From Plakobranchus ocellatus (lineage: Eukaryota > Mollusca > Gastropoda > Plakobranchidae): a DNA stretch of 22,156 bases. Below the pieces are notes generated by a model. That model was not told the origin of the DNA. It saw only the letters and a list, made by a program, of their open reading frames with translations, and did not search any database. Where the stretch lies: NCBI GenBank assembly GCA_019648995.1, contig BLXT01005065.1, positions 1,508,983 to 1,531,138 on the forward strand, read 5' to 3'. Position 1 is the first letter of the stretch; each line of letters opens with the position of its first letter. The position numbers were made by a program, and so were the translations under genes. Positions 1 to 8,227 of the stretch are shown piece after piece.

Positions 1-944
1 CCCCCCCCCCTCGAAACACTGAAATTTAGACAAAGCCCACCACTTGGCTTAGGGCAACATAATGGATGTCGCTGATGTCATAGGTCTGTGAATAGATCTA
101 AAACAAGGCCTACCTTTTAAAAAAAAACCTCCCGGTGAATTGGATGATAAACTAACATACCTGTTATATGAGAATGTTTTATCGGTCAATATTTTAGCTA
201 GGTGTGATTAGATAATATGGTGATTTCTTTTTTATGCTTGAAAGTTGTTTGTGTTGTGTATTGGCTGCTTAGCCTAGACGTTGAATGACTAATGCTTTCT
301 AGAAGCTATGGGCAGTGGATATAAAACGGAATGCTGTGAGGTTTTTTTTATTATTGCCAGAACTTGCAGAGATTGCTAGGAGATAAATTGCTGATTTAGG
401 CCTGAACCGCACTGTAACAGGACCATCCCAGGACATTTCTGTCCAAAGGTTGTAATGTATAAACAGTAGAGGAAGATTAGATACAGCATCTAACAGGACA
501 GGACTTTTTTGTCCTATTGTGTCCTTGTTGGTTGTGAATTGCTACAAAATCGGTGGAACAGGACTGTCCCAGTCCTGAGTGATTTTCAGTTGTGATGGTA
601 GAAATTAGAGCAGTCTGCCGCACTAGGGCAAATTTATCCTAGACTGTCAGGCTGTCGTCAACTGTCATTGTGTCGGGCAAGCGCTGTGCAGTCTATCCCA
701 ATGAGATCAGTAATTTTTTTTCTTTTACCAGCAATCTTCAACATCGTTGTTTAAGAAAAATTCACTACTTTCTGACTCTGGACTTGTAATATCTATTTGC
801 AATCTGTTGAAGTAGTCCTTGTTTTTGCAACAAAATGAATTGTGAATCAAATTGGGCAGAAACCATGATTAATGCTGTAGAAATTAAACCATGGTTATGT
901 AATAAAATTTTTAGGGCGATATCATAGCTCACTATAAAATGTCA
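1..944. other. USP14 upstream intron, no gene recognised
   Basis: AT-rich non-coding sequence that starts with a run of ten C. I see no long reading frame and no exon with matching splice sites. Between about 417 and 577 AGGAC and GTCC words recur in both orientations, including a perfect 7-bp stem with a 5-base loop at 559-577. By position this is inferred to be the intron upstream of the USP14 exon at 10871, but its 5' border lies outside the window. Confidence 0.5.
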
Positions 945-1324
945 ACCTCCATTGCAGCCAAATGTTCCTGGGCTGCCCACAGTGATCTGTGTGGCAGCGA
1001 TCACTTCCCAATAATTTTAACCTTGTCCTCGAATTTTAACAGCAATGTAAATACTAATTACTATACTAGTTTTAATTTTTAAAAAGCGATTGGAACAGTT
1101 TCGGAGACCTATGCAAACTGTCTTTGGACAACTCTGTGGCCAACATCGAGCAATTTACTTCAAAGCAGGTCGTCCATACCCTTTCATAAAGGGTCAAAAT
1201 GTAAAACACGAGTGCCCTGGTTTACCCAGGAATGTAAGCAGGCTCTTCAAGAAAGGAAAAAGGCTCAAAGGAAGTATTTTAAAGGGCCTTCTTTTGAAAA
1301 TGTCATAAATTTTAAAAAACAAAA
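945..1324 (+). mobile_element. Jockey-like LINE fragment (copy C), truncated at both ends
   Basis: This stretch closely matches positions 1850-2240 of copy A. It starts inside the C-terminal part of the endonuclease domain (the GSDHFP-type motif is readable near 998-1010) and runs through the linker that contains the CPGLPRN / VPWFTQEC-type segment. The left junction near 945 looks like an ordinary 5' truncation. The right side stops in the linker near 1324, where sequence matching the end of ORF1 of a second copy begins. There is no 3' tail, so the copy was cut by a deletion or recombination with copy A. It is non-coding today. Confidence 0.8.
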
Positions 1325-1462
1325 CCCCAAGGCCCTCCACCTTCCCCCTCGCCTCTCCATCCCTTCACCCCCAAGGTCCATGTGACGGAGGGGGTGAAGC
1401 CTACAAAAAAGATTAAAGGCTTGGCGGGCCAGCCAAAGGGTGGCCTGCCAAGCAATAAATAG
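1322..1462 (+). pseudogene. LINE ORF1 (gag-like) C-terminal end
   Basis: A 46-codon open frame ends with TAG at 1460-1462, ten bases before the ATG of ORF2. It is rich in proline, then in lysine and glycine (PPPSPSPLHP, then GLAGQPKGGLPSNK at the end). Its position just ahead of ORF2 is what identifies it as the tail of the nucleic-acid-binding ORF1 protein of the LINE. The rest of ORF1, where any CCHC knuckles would lie, is missing because the upstream sequence switches to copy C. Confidence 0.6.
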
Positions 1463-1471
1463 TCTGTGGTA

Positions 1472-1974
1472 ATGGATACCGTGGTTCAATGGAACATTCG
1501 CGCTTATAGAAATATCTTTGAAGAACTGAAGCTACTGCTGAATCGATCGCAGCCACAATTAGCCTGGAAAAGACCCTAACCGTTTGCTCTCTATACCTGC
1601 CTCCCAATTCCCAAGTTTCGAAAGTTTCTGTGGCTGAACTCTTTGAGCAGCTTCCAAAGCCTTTTCTCGTGCTGGGAGACTTCAACGCGCATTCTCCTGC
1701 GTGGGGGGACTCCCGCCGGGATGGGCGGGGCAGGATGCTCGAGGAGTTAACAGCAGAAAATGACTTTATCATTCTAAATTCTGGAGAGCAAACTTTTGTT
1801 CATTCGGCTTATCTTACGACCTCAGCGATTGATTTGGCAGTGGCTTCACCCTCCATTGCCGCCGAATGTTCCTGGGCTGCCCACAGTGATCTGTGCGGCA
1901 GCGATCACTTTCCTACATTTTTAACGTTGTCCTCGAATTTAAGTAGCAACGTAAATACTAGTTTTAATTTTTAA
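1472..1974 (+). pseudogene. LINE ORF2 endonuclease domain, copy A, internally deleted
   Basis: The APE-like endonuclease would nick target DNA to prime reverse transcription. ORF2 starts at the ATG at 1472 (MDTVVQWNIRAYRN; the asparagine of the NIR motif is expected at the metal site). At about 1550 the frame jumps from NRSQ straight to the equivalent of ATINLEKT. Compared with copy D (16555-16737) this removes about 180 bp, including the segment with the catalytic glutamate (ALQEC). A second 1-nt loss in CCCAATTCCCAAG shifts the frame. From 1630 the frame is open and carries GDFNAHSPAWGD, DLAVASPS and GSDHFP, the usual C-terminal endonuclease motifs. It cannot encode an active enzyme. Confidence 0.85.
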
Positions 1975-2016
1975 AAAGCCGATTGGAACCGTTTCGGAGA
2001 CCTATGCAAACTATCT

Positions 2017-2480
2017 TTGGACGACTCTGTGGCCAACATCGAGCAGTTTACTTCAAAGCTGCTCGATGCGGCCAGGCCGTCCATACCCTTTCATAAAGGG
2101 ACAAAAAACAAAACCCGTGTGCCCTGGTTTACCCAGGAATGTAGGCAGGCTCTTCAGGAAAGGAAAAAGGCTCAAAGGAAATATTTTAAAGCGCCTTCTT
2201 TTGAAAATTTCATAAATTTAAAAAAACAAAAAGCCAAAGCTAAATTTATAATTTAAAATTCCAAGAAACGGTCTTCCAAGACATATGTATCCTCTTTTAA
2301 TTCAAATACTTCCTCTAAAACTGTTTGGAAGAAAATAAAAATTAAAGGCAAAAATTTTGCCCCTTCTTGTCATCTTAAAAAAGACGGCCAGATCATATCA
2401 GACCTTAAAGATCATGCTGATCATCTGGCTGAAACTTTCTCAAATAACTCCAGCTCAAAAAATTATTCTAAAAATTTCTA
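2017..2480 (+). pseudogene. LINE ORF2 linker between endonuclease and RT, copy A
   Basis: The frame from 2017 encodes a lysine-rich linker with the segment VPWFTQECRQALQERKKAQRKYF, typical of the region between endonuclease and reverse transcriptase in Jockey-group proteins. A stop at 2254-2256 interrupts it, and homologous sequence goes on to about 2480 (RKIKGKNFAPSC-like and DHADHLAETFSNNSS-like text). The same linker is present in copy B (about 5180-5640) and copy D (17183-17634), which lets the three copies be aligned. It is non-functional as it stands. Confidence 0.75.
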
Positions 2481-2559
2481 GCAAACAAAACAAAGAGCCA
2501 AAAAACAAAATTTAAACTTTTCATCAGAAAATAACGAACCGTACAATAATCCTCTACTC

Positions 2560-3430
2560 ATGTGTAAACTAAAAAACTCTATCGATAAATCTAATGAGTT
2601 TGCTGCAGGTCCTGATGGTGTTTACTATCAGTTCCTGATGGACCTTCCTGAATCCTGCCTACATACTCTTCTTAAATTCTTTAATAACATTTGGACTACT
2701 GTGGACATCCCCCCCATCTTGAAGGGAGGCTTCGGTGGTTCCAATTTTCAAAACCCAGGAAGGATCCTTCTGATCCTTCCAACTATAGGCCTATTGCGCT
2801 CACGAGCTGCTTGTGTAAGATCCTCGAGCGGATGGTGAATGACCGACTGGTCCATGTGCTTGAGTCCAGAAACCTGCTGTCAAATGCTCAGTGCGGTTTC
2901 AGGAAGGACCATAGCACATTGGATCACTTGGTCACATTGGAAACGTCTATCAAAAAGGCCTTCGCCAGAAAAAAGCAAGTTCTGGCGGTTTTTTTCGATC
3001 TAGAAAAAGCCTATGATACTACCCAGAGGTATGGAATTTTAAAAGATCTTTTCGATCTCGATTTCAAATTTTCTTAAAGACCGGTCTCTGAGATTGGTTT
3101 CAGATTCTTGGTCTCAAAGACCACCTGTGTCCATTTCCACAGACAAAGAATCTACACTGAGCCCGCTTTTCATCTGGACGGCCAGCCGATCCTGGTAGGG
3201 TGAGGCTAAAATTTTAGGAGTCGTTTTCGACTCGAAGGTTAATTTTAGTAGCCATGTAAAATACTTAAAGAAAAAATGCTTAAAAGCACTAAATTTACAG
3301 CGCGTCGTTGGTCATACGGACTGGGGTGCGGATAGAGCAACCCTTCTTAAGCTTTACCGCACGTTAGTTCAGTTCAAGTTGGACTATATCATACACACAC
3401 TATTCGGCGAAAAAAACACGTTCTGAGGGC
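2560..3430 (+). pseudogene. LINE reverse transcriptase domain, copy A, palm deleted
   Basis: The N-terminal RT motifs are readable: AAGPDGVYYQFL near 2600, then after a frameshift near 2740 KPRKDPSDPSNYRPIALTSC, LESRNLLSNAQCGFRKDHST and the motif A sequence FDLEKAYD near 2996. Just after it (about 3065-3105) the sequence drops directly to the thumb region (SKTTCVHFHRQ). Compared with copy D at 19280-19610 this removes motif B (GVPQGS) and the motif C catalytic pair (FVDD). Thumb and connection sequence then runs to about 3430 (LGVVFDSKVNF, GHTDWGADRATLLKLYRTL). The copy has no RT active site. Confidence 0.88.
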
Positions 3431-3498
3431 CCTGGACCCTATACATCATCAGGGCCTNTATTGCCCTCGGGGCCTTCAGAACGACACCTATTAAAAGC

Positions 3499-4641
3499 TT
3501 GTACGCCGAGGCTGGGGAGCCCTCTCTTGAGCATTGGCGTATGAAGCTAGCTTTTAACTATGTATTGAAACTAAAATCATTGCCTCGTAAGCTATGCCAC
3601 GATGCTGTATTTGAAGCTCCGTTGTCTGACTTTTCTGCTGATACAAAGTCAGAACCCAAGCTTGTGGCTAATACTTTTGAGCATTTTAAGAATGCCAACA
3701 TCAGCCTAAATATTATTGATAACTTAAATGTCCAGTGCCCCACACCTTGGGAGGAGCACAACATTAATGTTGATATTTCTCTAACGAAACAAAATAGAGA
3801 AAATACCAGTGAAGTCGCTTATCAAAAAGAATTTTTTAGAATTAAGGAAAAATTTTCAAAAGGTTGTGGCCGTGGCCTATTTTCAGGAACACCCAGACCG
3901 CTCGAAGGCAAATTGCCTGAGAGACAGGGCATCTGTCTTCAGTCCTGTACTAGAGGGAATAGCCCCGGGCTCGCAGAAATTAAAAAACTCACTAAATACC
4001 ACAAAAATTTTATCTACAGTGACAGCCTGTCAGCCTTACAGGCTATCCAAAGCAAAAATTTCAAAGTAATAGATATCAGTTGCCTGTACAATTCAATCCA
4101 AAAATTCCCACCCTATGTTCACATCTCTTTTGTCTGGATTCCTGCTCATGTAGGCATCCAGGGGAATGAGAATGTGGACAAACTGGCAAAAGCGGCCCTA
4201 AATAGAGCATCATGCTCGGGAAAACTAATTTACTGGTCCGATTTAAAATCCAAAATAAACACTTTCATCAACTCCGTCTGGCAAAAAAATTGGGATGCTG
4301 AGGGAGCAAACAAGCTCCATGAAGTGCTCCCCAACTCGGGCGAAGACCTCCACAGGAGAGGCGAAGGAGCCGGTAGAAAACGGGAGACGGCAATGTGTAG
4401 GCTTCGGGTGGGCCACACGTGGCTCACCCAGAGCTACCTTTTAAAAAATGAAGAAAAACCTTTTTGTTATGCCTGCGACAGCCTTTACACTGTCCAGCAT
4501 ATTTTAATTGAATGCCCAGACTTTCAAGACACCAGGAGGAAATACTTCAGTGTAACTGATCTGTACAGACTTTTCCGAGACGTCAATCCCTCTGGCATAG
4601 TGGGTTACTTAAAGGACCTTGGTGTCTATGGAAATATCTGA
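3499..4641 (+). pseudogene. LINE RNase H domain and C-terminal zinc motif, copy A
   Basis: An open frame of 380 codons ends at TGA 4639-4641. Residues about 1-120 are the RT-RNase H connection (SLYAEAGEPSLEHWRMKLAF). RNase H follows: SDSLSALQAIQ carries one catalytic aspartate (near 4020), and FVWIPAHVGIQGNENVDKLAKAA carries the conserved histidine and last aspartate (near 4130-4190). The C-terminus has CRLRVGHTWL followed by CYACDSLYTVQHILIEC, a Cys/His knuckle common in Jockey-group ORF2. From about 3865 to 3970 the frame is not the ancestral one: a deletion removes the TDGS segment with the first aspartate, and a later indel restores the frame. The long ORF is therefore a compensated pseudogene. 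Confidence 0.85.
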
Positions 4642-4826
4642 GGCTTTGTACAGATTCCTTTTAAAGTCTTTCTTCATATACTCTGTTGGATTTTTAATGG
4701 TTTTCTATCTTTGTTTTAATTTGCATGAGCATCTGACGGAAGCCTACGAGAGAGACTGAGTGAATAGAAACCCTGAGATCACCGCTTAATGGTGGACTGG
4801 GTATACCAATAATCAATCAATCAATT
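4642..4826 (+). repeat. LINE 3' UTR and (ATCA)n tail of copy A
   Basis: The 3' UTR carries ATTCCTTTTAAAG, ACTCTGTTGGATTTTTAATG and GAAACCCTGAGATCACCGC, and ends in ATACCAATAATCAATCAATCAATT. The same words recur at the 3' end of copy B, where they are split by two transposons, so this is the family's conserved 3' end. A short tandem repeat rather than poly(A) as the tail is known from several CR1/RTE/Jockey-like families. Copy B starts directly after the tail. Confidence 0.85.
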
Positions 4827-5400
4827 CCCCGGGCGCGAGGCGGCCCTCCTCATCAGAAACGTAACCCGTTTCTCAGAAATTGATCTGAAAACTAGCCTGC
4901 ATGCTGCAGCTGCCACAATGAGCCTGGAAAAGACTCTAACCGTTTGCTCTTTATACCTGCCTCCCAATTCCCCAGTTTCGAAACTTTCTCTGGCTGAACT
5001 CTTTGAGCAGCTTCCGAAGCCCTTTCTCGTGCTGGGAGACTTCAAGGCGCATTTTCCTTCATGGGGGTGATTGAGGAGTTCATAGCTGAAAATTACTTGA
5101 TCATTCTAAATTCTGGAGAGCAAACTTCTTTTGGGCTGCCCACAGTGATCTATGTAGATTGTCTTTGGAAGATTGAGGCCGAGATCGAGCAGTTTACTGT
5201 AAAGCTGCTCGATGCGGCCAGGTTGTCCATATCTTTTCATAAAGGGCCAAAATGTAAAACACAAGTGCCCTGGTTTACCCAGGAATGTAGGAAGGCTCTT
5301 CAGGAAAATAAAAAGAAGGTATTAACAAGGTATTTTAAGACCTCTTCAATAGAAAATTTAATAAATTAAAAAAAACCAAAAGCCAAAGCTAAATTTATAA
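4827..5400 (+). pseudogene. LINE endonuclease and linker remnants, copy B
   Basis: The LSLAELFEQLPKPFLVLGDF segment of the endonuclease is readable at 4985-5045. The SPAWG motif is damaged and the segment from FVHSAYL to the SDH motif is mostly deleted: TTCTTTTGGGCTGCCC joins two sites separated by about 80 bp in copy A. A second deletion removes the sequence between the SDH region and the linker. The frame from 5061 then runs through the linker with FTQECRKALQE to a stop at 5367-5369. No endonuclease activity is possible. Confidence 0.8.
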
Positions 5401-5689
5401 CTAATAATTCCAAGAAACAGTCTTCGAAGACATATGTATCCTCTTTAAACTCAAATACTTCATCTAAAACTGGAAGAAAATAAGGAAAATTAAAGGCAAA
5501 AATTTTGCCCCTTCTTGTCATCTTTAAAAAGACAGCCAGATTATTTCAGACCCAAAAGATCATGCTGATTATTTGGCTGAAACTTTTTAAAAAAAACTCC
5601 CACTCAAAAAATTATTCAAAAAATTTCCAGCAAATCAAACAAAAAGCGTAAAAGCAAAATTTAAAATTTTTATCAGAAAACAACGAGCC

Positions 5690-6240
5690 CTATAATAATC
5701 CTTTTCTCCTGACTCAAAATTCAATTAATAAAGCTAATGAGTCTGCAGCAGGTCCTGATGGTACGTACTATCAGCTCCTGAGGCACCTTCCTGAATCCTG
5801 CCTGCATAATATCCTTAAACTTTTTAATAACATTTGGACAACGGGGACATCCCCCCATCTTGGAGGGAGGCGTCGGTGGTTCCCATTCCAAAACCCGGGA
5901 AGGATCGTTCTGATCCTTCCAACTATAGGCTTATTGCGCTCACGAGCTGCTTGTGAAGACCCTTTAGCGGATGGTGAATGACCGACTGGTCCATGTGCTT
6001 GAGTCCAGAAACCTGCTGTCAAAGGTACAGTGCGATTTCAGGAAGGACCATAGCACCTTACATTGGACCACTTGGTCCAAATGGAGACCTTCATCTAAAA
6101 GGCTTTCGCTTTATAAATTGTATAATTAACTCCTTTCTAAAAATGTAAATGCATCTCCATACGTAGACAATTTTGCCATTTACGCTGAGTGTAAGCACCT
6201 GCACCATCCAGCTATGTATAAGTAATGTTCAAAGTTAAAG
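5690..6240 (+). pseudogene. LINE reverse transcriptase remnants, copy B
   Basis: RT finger motifs are readable in shifting frames: ESAAGPDGTYYQLL near 5740-5780, then PKPGKDRSDPSNYR-like text near 5900 and LESRNLLSKVQCDFRKDHS near 6000. Near 6112 the sequence jumps past motif A and motif B to INSFLKM-like text and Y-V-D-N near 6160-6170. The last aspartate of the YVDD-type active-site motif is therefore an asparagine codon (AAT-type change). At about 6236 it jumps again to RNase H. Confidence 0.75.
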
Positions 6241-6804
6241 ATATCAGGCGCCTGTTCAATTTAATCTGAAAATTTCCACCCTATGTTCATATCTCTTTTG
6301 TCTGGATTTCTGCTCATGTAGGCATTCAGGGGAATGAGAATGTGGACAAACTTGCAAAGGCAGCCATAAATAAAAGCATCTTTGTCGGGAAAACTCATTT
6401 GCTAGTCCGACTTTAAATGTAAAGTAAATGCTTACATCCACACTGTTTGGCAAGAAAATAGGGATACTGAGGGGGCAAACAAGCTCCATGAAGCATGAAG
6501 TACTCCCCAATTTGGGAGAAGACCACAAAAGAGGTGAAGGAGCAGGCAGGAAATCGAGACGGTAATGTGTAGGCTTAGGGTGGGCCACACATGGCTCACC
6601 CAGAGCTACCTTTTAAAAAATGAGGAACAGTCTTTTTGCTTTGCTTGCGACAGCCTTTACACTGTCCAGCATATTTTAATTGAATGCCCATACTTTCAGT
6701 GTAACTGACCTGTACAGGCTTTCGGAGAGGTCAATCTCTCTCGCATAGTTTTCGGAAATATCAGAGGCTTTGTACAGATTCCTTTTTAAGTTTTTCTCCA
6801 TATG
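6241..6804 (+). pseudogene. LINE RNase H, zinc motif and start of 3' UTR, copy B
   Basis: FPPYVHISFVWISAHVGIQGNENVDKLAKAA is readable at about 6270-6370, with an I-P to I-S change before the conserved AHVG. Several stops and frameshifts follow. The GHTWLTQSYLLKNEE-like and TVQHILIEC-like segments are still present at 6580-6690. The start of the 3' UTR (ATTCCTTTTTAAGTTTTTCTCCATA) ends at 6804, where the Tigger-like element interrupts it. Confidence 0.8.
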
Positions 6805-6952
6805 CATTGGAACTTGGCTATAACGGGACCCATAAGGGCGTGGTGCAGAGTCCCGTTGTAAGCAAGGCCCGTTGTAAAAATAAAAGGAAGATAATCCTTG
6901 AAAACGGCACTTTACTAAAATTATCTCCCTTTAATAAGCGGCTAGTATTAAA

Positions 6953-7031
6953 TTAATTAATTAATTGCGTGACCATTGCGTAGCGTACATCGTATTATAC
7001 TATTTCATTGCATTGTGTGTGTGTGTGTGTG
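6953..7031. repeat. (ATTA)n stretch and (GT)9 microsatellite
   Basis: A short AATT/TTAA-type repeat at about 6953-6966 is followed by a run of nine GT units at 7014-7031, inside Tigger-1. The T- and G-rich reading frame over this region (from 6965) is low-complexity and is not taken as a gene. Confidence 0.85.
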
Positions 7032-7231
7032 ATTTGTTTTTGTCTTTCTGTATTTATTGGTTTGTGGGGGGTTTTTTCTCCTGTGAGTATTTCTTTTGTG
7101 TGGTGTTTTTCTTCCCTTTTAAAATTTTTTTTTTAGTAGGAGTGGTAGGCTACATTATGTTTTGAAGTGGGTCCAGAAATTGGTGTTTTACAATGCTTGT
7201 ACCAAGTATGCAAACTGGGATCCAATTCCTC

Positions 7232-7459
7232 TTATCCTGTTGTTTTCAGTCGCTTCCGATCAGGTTGAAAGTCGCCTTTGGTGAGGGCTGACATGATAGC
7301 ATCCTTGTCTCTCAAGAATGTATAAAGTGTTCCTGATGAAATCTCATAATCTCGACAGGTCTGGGCTTTTGACTTTACTTTCATGTCCACCTCCTCAATG
7401 ATTTTGGCCTTTCCAAAGGAAAACATTTCCTTATTCTTGATTCCATGCTGGATGAACAC
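7232..7459 (-). pseudogene. CENP-B/Tigger-type N-terminal helix-turn-helix fragment
   Basis: The minus-strand frame of 75 codons contains SFGKAKIIEEVD, CRDYEISSGTLYTFLRDKD and FQPDRKRLKTTG. This is the pattern of the first (psq-like/CENPB_N) DNA-binding helix-turn-helix of pogo/Tigger transposases: a KxxIIxEV helix, a C-x-x-Y-x-I turn, an S-S-T-L recognition helix and a K-x-K-basic tail. The family's second HTH and the DDE catalytic domain are missing before the element's 3' end. The frame sits inside Tigger-1 and is oriented opposite to USP14 and the LINE copies. An intact ORF is not proof of expression; this is best read as a remnant. Confidence 0.8.
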
Positions 7460-8227
7460 AGGCTAAGACCGCAATCAAACATAGGTTTAGAAATTTAGAT
7501 CTAGATATCTATTCGTTAATGCGACCTGCGAGCGTCGGAGTGAGACTGAGAGATAAGACTAATAAGAGGCAATTTCGCAACACGCTAAACCTAGATCGAT
7601 GCTTTCTTTGTTCATTGAATCAGTGAATGACAATCACAACGTTGTAGGCCTAATTGAGATCTCTAGGCATTGAACAAAATAGACGCACCCCGAGGATTTT
7701 AAAAGTTGAATGCGCCCACTCTTTTCCTCTTAAGCCCCACCCCCAGTCTCTTACACTACCAATCACACACGCCTCTTACTAGCCTACGGCTGACATACCA
7801 TGATTCACCACTCAGTCCCATGCCTTTTTTTCCAATCCAAATCGCCGGCGTTGCATCATTCTCTTTCACCCCTCGATGCGCAAGGTGTTCATTGGCTATT
7901 ATTTTGAATGAAAGTAACGAAACAGACCATGGCTTTATCTTCTTTGTATCAATACCGATGTTAATTTAGATTCATTCGGACCTATAGTCCTTTTCACGAA
8001 TCTATGTATAGGCCTAGGCTTAGGCCTTAGTACGAAGCTGGGTCCCCCTGTAGGCAAGTTTATCATGTAGTAGATGCCGTTCTAGCGAAAATGAAATATA
8101 AAGGATATATAAGGGAATAACGGGCTTGTGTCAACATCCCGTTGCATGCAAGGTCCCGTTGTAGGTGAGCTCTACTGTACTCTGTTGGATTTTTAATGAA
8201 TTTTTATCTTTGTTTTAATTTGCTTAA

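Larger units (their letters stand above)
1322..4826 (+). mobile_element. Jockey-like non-LTR retrotransposon, copy A
   Basis: This is the most complete LINE copy in the window. In order it has the end of ORF1 (1322-1462), an ORF2 with endonuclease, reverse transcriptase, RNase H and a C-terminal zinc-binding motif (1472-4641), a 3' UTR of about 180 bp, and an (ATCA)n-type tail at about 4809-4826. The domain set and the FDLEKAYD and IPAHVG motifs match the Jockey/CR1-like group known from arthropod and mollusc genomes. Internal deletions remove part of the endonuclease, the RT active site and the first RNase H acidic residue, so it is dead. One undetermined base (N) sits at 3458. It lies in the same orientation as USP14. 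Confidence 0.9.
6805..8177 (-). mobile_element. Tigger/pogo-like DNA transposon, deletion derivative (Tigger-1)
   Basis: The ends are imperfect inverted repeats of about 26 bp. The left end reads CATTGGAACTTGGCTATAAC then GGGACC; the right end, read on the other strand, begins CAGTAGAGCTCACCTACAAC then GGGACC. It interrupts the 3' UTR of LINE copy B between CATAT(A) and CTCTGTTGG. A TA dinucleotide lies on the right (8178-8179) and TG on the left (6803-6804), consistent with a TA target duplication with one mutation. Starts with CAG and TA targets are typical of pogo/Tigger. Only the N-terminal HTH is left, on the minus strand, so this is a non-autonomous relic. The interior also holds a GT microsatellite. 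Confidence 0.82.

Noticed and set aside
1..10. C-homopolymer at the window start, considered as telomere or gap edge
   Set aside because: Ten C alone prove nothing; no telomere-like TTAGGG repeats follow.
1413..1772. 119-codon minus frame
   Set aside because: Antisense to the LINE endonuclease, which is clearly coded on the + strand.
3458..3458. Undetermined base N, considered as an assembly join
   Set aside because: LINE text continues on both sides in agreement with copy D, so it is a single uncalled base, not a join.
6965..7165. 66-codon hydrophobic frame resembling a membrane peptide
   Set aside because: It covers a GT microsatellite and T-rich low-complexity DNA within Tigger-1; no start context or family supports it.
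7706..7969. 87-codon + frame
   Set aside because: Lies in the non-coding leader of Tigger-1, has no family features and a composition like the surrounding DNA.
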